From an uncultured Gemella sp. (lineage in GTDB: Bacteria > Bacillota > Bacilli > Staphylococcales > Gemellaceae), in contig CAMYEU010000087.1 of assembly GCA_947254465.1 (NCBI GenBank), positions 1 through 7,115 of the forward strand: a stretch of 7,115 nucleotides of DNA, given 5' to 3'. The notes below the pieces were generated by a model, which searched no databases, was not told where the DNA came from, and worked only from the letters and a program-made list of their open reading frames with translations. Below are positions 1 through 5,589 of the stretch, one piece after another (position 1 is the stretch's first letter; every line of letters starts with the position of its first letter). A program made the translations under genes and the position numbers.

Positions 1-33
1 TCTCGTGGGCTCGGAGATGTGTATAAGAGACAG
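1..33 (+). other. Illumina Nextera read-2 transposase adapter (artefact)
   Basis: These bases match the Nextera transposase read-2 adapter lacking its first G. Bases 15-33 are the 19-bp Tn5 mosaic end used in that library kit. This is untrimmed library sequence, not a Tn5 insertion: nothing else of a transposon is present and the match begins at the window's first base. It replaces the end of the ABC transporter gene, whose reading frame happens to stay open through the adapter, so residues called from bases 1-33 would be false. Confidence 0.97.
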
Positions 34-1771
34 CTTTAACCCTCCATTGATTTGCACTGTCATAAAGCTCTAATAATTCCTTATATTTTCCACCTTTTGA
101 AATAAGTTCTTGATCACAGCCTCTTTCAATTATTTCTCCATTCTCTAAAACTAAAATTTCATCAACAGAACGAATACTACTCATCCTATGGGCAATCATA
201 ATAACTGTTTTATCTTTCATAAGGTTTTTAAAGGCCTTTTGAAGCTCATACTCATTGTCTGGATCAATAGAAGCACTAGCTTCATCCATAATTACAATTT
301 TAGATTTCTTGAGCATGGCTCTCGCAATAGCAATTCTCTGTTTTTCTCCTCCTGATAAATAGACTCCTTTTGAGCCAATCATGGTATTCTCCCTTTCAGG
401 AAACTTATTTAAAATAACATTACAACCTGCAAGTTCCATAGCCTTCATAACTTCTTCCCTACTTGCCTTTCTATTAGCAAGAGCAACATTTTCGTAAATA
501 GATGTCTTAAAAAGTTTGCTATCCTGAAAAACAAAAGAAATTGTGTTTATTAGAGTATCCTTACTATAAGATTCTATGGGTGTCTCTCCAATCTTTATAC
601 TACCACTATCTACTTTGTAAAATCCAGATAATAGCTTTACAATAGTCGATTTACCTGAACCTGAATGTCCAACTAATGCATATTTTTTTCCCTCTTGTAA
701 TTTAAAGGATAAGTTTTCTAATACTTTATTTCCATTGTAGCCGAATGTTACATTATCAAACTCTATATTATAATTTTTGAAATCACTATTCTCTCCATAA
801 GACAATTTATCTTCACTCATTTTTTTATATAAATCTTCCAAAGTATCTACAGCATACCTAGCATTAAAAATATTCATGTTAGCCCATATGATTTTCATAA
901 ATGAAACCATCATTACCCCACTTAAAAATAAAATCATGAATAGTTCAACAACAAGCAAATTAGCATTATTTACTTTATTTATAGTAAAAACTAATGGAAT
1001 AGATAAAATTGCAATAATGCCAAAAAATATCCACTGATATAAAACATAAGGTTTTTTAGAACTAATAGAGTAATCAAGAGCATACTTAGAGTAATCCTTA
1101 ATCGCCTTATAAAGATTTTTAAAAGACGCTACAGTAGCTCCAAATATTTTAACAACCTGCATTCCTCTAACATATTCTACTGTTTCACCACTTAAAGCTT
1201 CTAGAGAATCCTGATAAAGTTTCATAAACTCTCCTCCACCCATCATGTTTTTTAAGATAGTAGCACCCACTATTGTTAATATGAGAATAACTATTCCCAC
1301 TCTACTACTAATAGAAAAGGCAAGTATTAAAGATAAGACTGGAATTAAAAAAGCTTGTGAATTATCTGGTATCATATGTGCTACTGCCGTATGAGTTTTA
1401 GCTGCATTATCATCAATAGTTTTTCTTATAATTCCAGATGGATTTAAGTCATAAAAACGAAAACTTGCTCCTGTAAGTCCATCTATCCCTTTCTTTCTCA
1501 AATTAGTTTCTAAACGAAATCCGAGCTTATGGGAAAATAAACCTGATAGTAAATATACCAAAGCTCCCAACGTCAAACACAAAACAGTTTGAATAGACAT
1601 TGCTTTAGCAACTAATAAATCCTCCTCAACAATTGAACTTCTTAAAAATTTATACAACAATGAATATCCGTACACCATCAGAAACGCAGATAGTACTGAT
1701 AAGAAAACTGCTATATATCCATTATGTTTTCCCTCAGGCACATAGGAAAAAAGCCTTTTGTAAATTTTCAT
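34..1771 (-). CDS. ABC half-transporter, fused permease-ATPase (YbtP/YbtQ/IrtA/IrtB-like), 3' end missing
   Basis: A type IV (exporter-fold) ABC half-transporter. 579 residues are visible; the usual length is about 570-600, so only a few C-terminal residues are lost to the adapter. The N-terminal membrane domain covers about residues 15-300, with hydrophobic segments near 18-38, 58-80, 140-175 (two) and 246-293 (two). The ATPase domain follows from about 335: Walker A GHSGSGKST (368-376), Q-loop Gln416, signature LSGGEKQ (472-478), Walker B ending in Asp496 with catalytic Glu497, and H-loop His528. All catalytic residues are intact. The ATG at 1769-1771 is preceded by AAGGGGG five bases upstream. 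It is the first gene leftward from the divergent control region. In siderophore loci this family works as heterodimers (YbtPQ and IrtAB import metal-siderophore complexes), so a partner gene would be expected just beyond the left edge. The fold and ATPase assignment are firm; the siderophore substrate is inferred from the neighbours, and a generic drug or peptide exporter is the alternative. Confidence 0.93.
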
Positions 1772-1792
1772 ATTTACCCCCTTAATAATATT

Positions 1793-1835
1793 TTGATAAA
1801 TTTCAAATAAAAAATACGAATTACTTGATAACTTT
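1793..1835 (+). repeat. Direct repeat, possible AraC-type half-sites
   Basis: TTGATAAATTT (1793-1803) and TTGATAACTTT (1825-1835) agree at 10 of 11 positions and start 32 bases apart, about three helical turns. AraC-family proteins commonly bind direct repeats on one face of the helix. The second copy overlaps the Fur-like palindrome, so the repeat may instead be a second, weaker metal-repressor site. In such AT-rich DNA chance cannot be excluded. Confidence 0.3.
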
Positions 1836-1840
1836 TATCA
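1826..1840. promoter_or_regulatory. Fur-box-like operator
   Basis: TGATAACTTTTATCA is an inverted repeat with 6-bp arms. It matches the 7-1-7 Fur consensus TGATAATnATTATCA at 12 of 14 defined positions. It sits immediately downstream of the predicted start of the leftward transcript and just upstream of the rightward -35 box, a place where a bound repressor could block the ABC transporter promoter and perhaps the regulator's. Binding by Fur, rather than by another metal repressor such as a PerR-type protein, is inferred from the motif and the siderophore-like context. Confidence 0.6.
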
Positions 1841-1847
1841 TAAATAT

Positions 1848-1876
1848 ATTGTAAAATATTTTCGTTTGTTTTACAA
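1848..1876 (-). promoter_or_regulatory. Predicted sigma-A promoter of the ABC transporter gene
   Basis: On the minus strand, a -35 box TTGTAA (1876-1871) and a -10 box TACAAT (1853-1848) are separated by 17 bases. The predicted transcript start is near 1841, giving a leader of about 70 bases before the ATG at 1771. The boxes are made from the same bases as the opposing promoter, so the two cannot be occupied by polymerase together. Confidence 0.6.
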
Positions 1877-1877
1877 T
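1849..1877 (+). promoter_or_regulatory. Predicted sigma-A promoter of the AraC-family gene
   Basis: A -35 box TTGTAA (1849-1854), a 17-base spacer and a -10 box TACAAT (1872-1877; 5 of 6 consensus bases) predict a start near 1884. This lies about 25 bases before the ribosome binding site at 1910. It also excludes the upstream ATG at 1866 as the regulator's start, because that codon would lie inside the promoter. Confidence 0.6.
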
Positions 1878-1909
1878 ATATATAGGTTTATATGTCTAAA
1901 CGTGTTATT

Positions 1910-1914
1910 GGAGG
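1910..1914 (+). promoter_or_regulatory. Ribosome binding site that fixes the AraC-family start
   Basis: GGAGG lies five bases before the ATG at 1920. The earlier in-frame ATG at 1866 has no such site and falls inside the predicted promoter. Confidence 0.85.
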
Positions 1915-1919
1915 TTTGT

Positions 1920-2879
1920 ATGGAAAATTTTGAAAGTTTAATAAATGCTTATGTTTCATCGGAATTAAAAGACGAGAATTATTTTCATCCTCTAGGGAGG
2001 TATTATATAGCTAATACGAAATTATATAATGGTTATTACTGGTATTACGAAAGTAGCGACTTTATAATAGACATTCATAATCTTTTCATAAAAGAAGATT
2101 TTGTAGAAGATGCCCTTGAATCAATGCAAAATTATGTTGCATTAATTTCCAATTTTGTAATATCTGGAAACGGAGAATGGTTTAATCACTATCAGTCAAT
2201 TGAACCTTTTTCTATGTTTGTTATGGATCCAAGAGACAAAAAGAATAGATATCTTATACATAAAAATTCTAAATTGTTTCTTGTAGGTGTAAAATTTAAA
2301 AAAAGTTTTTTAGAAAAATACTATCCACCATATTCTTACTCAAATAATATAGATGATTTAAAAGATATATTTTTTCAATCTAAAAATTCAATTGTTAATC
2401 CAATAAGTAGGATTGTTAAAGATATTTTGACTTGTAAACTTGAAAATATTGAAGCTAAACTTTTCTTTGAGGAAAAGGTAAAAGAGTGGTTTCATATAAC
2501 TGTTGAGACTAGTGAAGATTTAAAAAATTTTAAGCCTCTTTCGACAGAAGATGAAAAACTTATTGAGAATGTAGAAAGATATATTAGCGATCATTATTCT
2601 AGCAACATACCTCAATCACTTCTAGAAAAAATCGCTTGTATGAGTGGAACAAAGTTAAAGGAAAGTTTTAAGAAAAAAACCAATTTGAGTATTACAGAAT
2701 TTACCCAAAGAAAAAGAATGAATATAGCAGAACAGCTATTGTTAAATACGGACCTAGAAATTAGATATATTTCAAAAACAGTAGGCTATACTTCACCTAG
2801 CCGATTTAGTAAGCTTTACAAAAGATATAAAGGTGTATATCCCATAGAAGTTAAACAAATGATTAACCTAAACAAATGA
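1920..2879 (+). CDS. AraC-family transcriptional regulator
   Basis: A cytoplasmic DNA-binding regulator of 319 residues counted from the ATG at 1920. The in-frame ATG at 1866 would add 18 hydrophobic residues but is rejected because it has no ribosome binding site and overlaps the promoter. The C-terminal AraC domain covers about residues 210-314 and holds two helix-turn-helix units, roughly 234-253 and 281-305. The second contains the family pattern VGYTSPSRFSKLYKRYKG followed by Pro (family consensus VGY.s..yFsr.FKk..G..P). The N-terminal 200 residues, presumably ligand-sensing, show no domain I recognise. It is transcribed divergently from the ABC transporter, as ybtA is from ybtP in Yersinia, where the AraC protein activates siderophore genes when the siderophore is present. 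A similar ligand-responsive activator role is inferred. No other transcription factor is visible in the window. Confidence 0.9.
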   Translation: MENFESLINAYVSSELKDENYFHPLGRYYIANTKLYNGYYWYYESSDFIIDIHNLFIKEDFVEDALESMQNYVALISNFVISGNGEWFNHYQSIEPFSMFVMDPRDKKNRYLIHKNSKLFLVGVKFKKSFLEKYYPPYSYSNNIDDLKDIFFQSKNSIVNPISRIVKDILTCKLENIEAKLFFEEKVKEWFHITVETSEDLKNFKPLSTEDEKLIENVERYISDHYSSNIPQSLLEKIACMSGTKLKESFKKKTNLSITEFTQRKRMNIAEQLLLNTDLEIRYISKTVGYTSPSRFSKLYKRYKGVYPIEVKQMINLNK

Positions 2880-2895
2880 TTATTATATATAATAT

Positions 2896-2930
2896 GAGAA
2901 GGATGGTAAAATTTTTTTACTATCCTTCTC
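2896..2930. terminator. Hairpin terminator between convergent genes
   Basis: A 16-bp stem joins 2896-2911 to 2915-2930 across a three-base loop; GAGAAGGATGGTAAAA pairs with TTTTACTATCCTTCTC. The only imperfect pair is 2905/2921, which is G-U in rightward RNA but A-C in leftward RNA, so the hairpin is slightly better for the AraC-family transcript. No strong U tract follows on either strand. It lies 17 bases past the regulator's stop and 11 bases from the stop of the ECF ATPase gene, so it can serve both. Confidence 0.8.
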
Positions 2931-2940
2931 ATTCCTATTT

Positions 2941-4329
2941 TCAAACCATTTTATATATTCCATCTGCTACATTGTTTAAAAACTCATAATCATGCGAAAC
3001 AACAATTACAACTTTATTGGATTTTTTCGCCAAATCTTTTATAGCTTCTGATACAATTATCATATTTTTGAAATCTAAGCCACTTGTAGGCTCATCAAAG
3101 ATTATGATTTCTTTATCTGAAAGTAGAGCTAAGGCAATTGTTAACCTTTGTTTTTGTCCTCCTGAAAGCGACATTGGATGCTTATCTTTATATTTATCTA
3201 ATCCAAGCCTGTTAAGAACTATATCTACCTGATTTAATCTATACTCAGGCAAATTTAATTCACACTCTTCTTTTACACTTCGAGTGAATAATTGTGAATT
3301 AATGTCTTGTGTTACAAGGTATGTATTTTTTAATCTATCTTTATTATTTAAAAGTTTATTGTTTAAAAAAACACTTCCTGTATTTTTCTTCATAAGTCCT
3401 GAAATACACTTTAACAGACTTGTTTTTCCTATACCATTTTTCCCAACTATACCTAATACTTCACCTCTATTCAAAGAAATATTAATATCTTTAAATATGA
3501 AATTTCCATTTATTGTATACGATAAATCTTCACATACATACTCATCATTTTTATTAAATTCTTTTTCAAGAACTTTCAACTTCGGAGTAGATAAAGTTCT
3601 AATTTTGAGATTATTTTCTTTTTTTGAGTTAAATAATTTTATCTCTTCTTGTGTAAAACAATCCTTAATTATACCTTCGTCTATATAATATGCTTTATCA
3701 ATTATATCTTTTAAATAATATAATCGATGTTCTGCAACTATAATTGTCTTGCCTTCTTTTTTAAATATTTCAATATTATTTTTTATCGTTTCAATTGTAT
3801 CCATATCAAGATTTGAAGATGGTTCATCCAATACGACAATATCTGTGTTTAATGCAAAAATAGATGCAAAAGCTAAAATTTGTTTTTCTCCACTTGACAA
3901 TGAGATGACATTTTTCCCCAGTAATCTATCTATGTTTAATCTATTAATAGTTTTTTTCAAGCTTTTTTTTATTAACTCTGGATCAGCTCCCATGTTTTCA
4001 GGGCCAAATACAATTTCTCCCTCAACATCAGAATTAAAAAATTGAGATTTTGGATTTTGAAATATTGAACCAACTTTTTCTGAAATTTTATATTGTGATA
4101 TATTTCTAGTAGATTCTCCATCTATTAAAACTTCTCCAACAAAGTCAGTTTGTTCTTCAAAATGTGGTATAATTCCATTTATTAATTTAGTCAATGAGGT
4201 TTTGCCTGAACCACTTAGTCCCATAAGTAGTATACATTCCCCTTTTTCAACATTCAAATTGATGTCTTTTAATATTTTATATCCCGTTTTAGATGTACAA
4301 GTTACATCATTTATATTAATATAATCCAT
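2941..4329 (-). CDS. ECF transporter double ATPase (fused EcfA-EcfA')
   Basis: The energy-supplying subunit of an energy-coupling factor transporter, on the cytoplasmic side of the membrane. At 462 residues it holds two complete ATPase domains, where many ECF systems use two separate proteins. Domain 1: Walker A GLSGSGKTS (37-45), Q-loop Gln91 in the ECF-like QNPKSQFF, signature LSSGEKQ (144-150), Walker B with Asp168-Glu169, His201. Domain 2: Walker A GKNGIGKTS (296-304), Gln341, signature LSGGQKQ (388-394), Walker B with Asp412-Glu413, His446. A linker of about residues 230-262 joins them. Both sites look competent, although the first signature has Ser for the first Gly. The ATG at 4327-4329 follows AGGTGAG with five bases between; that site overlaps the TAG of the T-component gene, suggesting translational coupling. 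Last gene of the operon, ending in TGA just before the shared terminator. Confidence 0.95.
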   Translation of the reverse strand: MDYININDVTCTSKTGYKILKDINLNVEKGECILLMGLSGSGKTSLTKLINGIIPHFEEQTDFVGEVLIDGESTRNISQYKISEKVGSIFQNPKSQFFNSDVEGEIVFGPENMGADPELIKKSLKKTINRLNIDRLLGKNVISLSSGEKQILAFASIFALNTDIVVLDEPSSNLDMDTIETIKNNIEIFKKEGKTIIVAEHRLYYLKDIIDKAYYIDEGIIKDCFTQEEIKLFNSKKENNLKIRTLSTPKLKVLEKEFNKNDEYVCEDLSYTINGNFIFKDINISLNRGEVLGIVGKNGIGKTSLLKCISGLMKKNTGSVFLNNKLLNNKDRLKNTYLVTQDINSQLFTRSVKEECELNLPEYRLNQVDIVLNRLGLDKYKDKHPMSLSGGQKQRLTIALALLSDKEIIIFDEPTSGLDFKNMIIVSEAIKDLAKKSNKVVIVVSHDYEFLNNVADGIYKMV

Positions 4330-4339
4330 TACAACTCAC

Positions 4340-4996
4340 CTAAAATATAGCCATAATTAAAACAACAGATAAAATCACTAATACATCATAAACAGTAAAT
4401 TTAAAATCAATTATTGTTGTTTTTCTACCTGGATTCTCAACTCCTCGTGTTACAGCTGCCTTAGATAACTCTTCAGACATATCAATCGCAGAATTTATTA
4501 TAGGTACAACAAATATATCCATGTTTTTAATCATACTAATCCCCCTTATTTTCATTGATTCTCTAACACAATGTATATCTTGTCTTAATGTGGGAAAATA
4601 TCTATAAGTTATCATAAATGCTAAAATAAAATTTTCTGAGAATTTAAATTTTCTAAAAACTCCTGCAATTCCTCTTACAGTCACCGTTTTGTATAACAAT
4701 GTTCCTGCCATTATGCAAGGAAAAATCTTCCTTGCATAAGAAACAGGTACAATAAATGTCGTTACAATCCACTTGGGTGAATGGGGAAAAACAAAATAAT
4801 TTATTATTAAAAAAGTAATAAAAGTTAAATATACTTTTAATCCCGATTTAAAATTTCCGCAGACCGTCAATATAATCAACAAATAGCTCATTAAAACTAA
4901 TTCACTTGCCACCGTTCTACTTTTAAAGAAAAATATATTTACCAATAAAAGCAGTATTATTGAGGTTCTAGGATCTAATTTTAATCGCCTGAACAT
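4340..4996 (-). CDS. ecfT: ECF transporter transmembrane component T
   Basis: The membrane scaffold that links the substrate-binding S component to the ATPases. The preferred ATG at 4994-4996 gives 218 residues, a little short for the family. An in-frame TTG at 5012-5014 would give 224 but lacks a ribosome binding site. Hydrophobic segments lie near residues 12-25, 33-46, 53-71, 76-104 and 203-218. The cytoplasmic part carries the two short coupling motifs typical of EcfT: Ile150-Arg151-Gly152 (in ESMKIRGIS) and Thr183-Arg184-Gly185 (in AAVTRGVENPG), variants of the usual Ala-Arg-Gly/Ser that dock onto the ATPases. One base separates its start from the S-component stop, and ten bases separate its stop from the ATPase start, so the three subunits are made as a unit. 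This dedicated S-T-AA arrangement resembles group I ECF systems rather than those sharing a common module. Confidence 0.92.
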   Translation of the reverse strand: MFRRLKLDPRTSIILLLLVNIFFFKSRTVASELVLMSYLLIILTVCGNFKSGLKVYLTFITFLIINYFVFPHSPKWIVTTFIVPVSYARKIFPCIMAGTLLYKTVTVRGIAGVFRKFKFSENFILAFMITYRYFPTLRQDIHCVRESMKIRGISMIKNMDIFVVPIINSAIDMSEELSKAAVTRGVENPGRKTTIIDFKFTVYDVLVILSVVLIMAIF

Positions 4997-4997
4997 T

Positions 4998-5579
4998 TTA
5001 ATTTCTCGCCTCAAAATTTTTATATAGAAATGATTTTAAAATCCCACAAGATAATAATCCAAAAACAAATGGTGTTACAATTAACACAATTAACATTGGT
5101 GTATTAATAAAGCTTTTTAATGTATTAACATAATCTACTGGCATTCCATTTTCAAGCATTTTTGATATGAATTCATCTTTTAAAATCCATACTTGTGCTG
5201 GAGAACCTATCATACCTAGTGAAAAAAAAGCATATGAAAGTGAATCCCCTTTATAACTATCATACTTTGATAGGTATCTTATTAGCTCTGCCAATATACT
5301 GGCAATTGCTAATGATGCAATTATTATTAAACTAAATTGACCAGTTAAATAGTATATTATAGCAACAATAACCCCCATTATTATGACTGCTCCTGTTTTT
5401 TTAACTTTTTGAACCATAATCATATATGGGATAGAACCAACTAAAGCTATAAAACCAGGCATAAGCACCCACATTAATGGATGAAGACCTCCTAAAAGCA
5501 TAAAACCAAAATTGATTGCAAAATATATTGCAGTAAATATACCTATCGTAATAACATCTTTTCCTCTTAAATTTTTCAT
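4998..5579 (-). CDS. ECF transporter substrate-binding (S) component, MptD/Trep_Strep-like
   Basis: A small integral membrane protein of 193 residues with about six hydrophobic segments (roughly 9-30, 33-56, 63-80, 82-102, 113-132 and 160-184). It resembles the uncharacterised Trep_Strep/MptD family of putative ECF S components, including the early conserved stretch GGLHPLMWVLMPG (30-42). S components bind the substrate and set specificity; the ligand of this family is not established as far as I know. The start is secure: AGGAGG (5585-5590) lies five bases before the ATG at 5577-5579. The first A of that site is the last base of the NRPS stop codon, so translation is probably coupled to the NRPS. 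Placement directly between an NRPS end and its own T and A subunits suggests that the ligand is the NRPS product or its metal complex. Family assignment is from recognition, not a search. Confidence 0.85.
   Translation of the reverse strand: MKNLRGKDVITIGIFTAIYFAINFGFMLLGGLHPLMWVLMPGFIALVGSIPYMIMVQKVKKTGAVIIMGVIVAIIYYLTGQFSLIIIASLAIASILAELIRYLSKYDSYKGDSLSYAFFSLGMIGSPAQVWILKDEFISKMLENGMPVDYVNTLKSFINTPMLIVLIVTPFVFGLLSCGILKSFLYKNFEARN
5009..5012 (-). promoter_or_regulatory. Ribosome binding site that decides the EcfT start
   Basis: GAGG, inside the end of the S-component gene, lies 12 bases before the ATG at 4996. The spacing is long but this is the only candidate. It overlaps the alternative TTG start at 5012-5014, which argues against that start. 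Confidence 0.55.
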
Positions 5580-5589
5580 TTTTTCCTCC

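Larger units (their letters stand above)
1844..1881. repeat. Perfect 13-bp inverted repeat carrying both divergent promoters
   Basis: The left arm ATATATTGTAAAA (1844-1856) and right arm TTTTACAATATAT (1869-1881) are perfect reverse complements around a 12-base centre (1857-1868). Each arm supplies the -35 box of one promoter and the -10 box of the other. It may also be a binding site for a dimeric regulator. It is unlikely to be a terminator: the loop is long, the stem is almost all A/T, and it lies upstream of both genes. Confidence 0.8.

Noticed and set aside
15..33. Tn5 mosaic end as evidence of a mobile element
   Set aside because: It is continuous with the Nextera read-2 adapter tail and starts at the window edge, so it is library sequence.
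1844..1881. Inverted repeat as a terminator or attenuator hairpin
   Set aside because: The arms are almost entirely A/T, the loop is 12 bases, and the position upstream of both genes with matching promoter boxes favours a promoter/operator role.
1866..1919. 18-residue hydrophobic N-terminal extension of the AraC-family protein, resembling a membrane anchor
   Set aside because: The ATG at 1866 falls between the -35 and -10 boxes of the predicted promoter and has no ribosome binding site; the ATG at 1920 has GGAGG at ideal spacing.
1772..1919. Riboswitch or other structured leader RNA
   Set aside because: The leaders are short (about 70 and 35 bases), AT-rich and lack any conserved riboswitch core that I can recognise.
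3017..4045. Three plus-strand open frames (3017-3232, 3284-3688, 3749-4045)
   Set aside because: They lie antisense inside the double-ATPase gene, have no ribosome binding sites or recognisable domains, and their translations are the low-complexity hydrophobic strings expected opposite an AT-rich gene.
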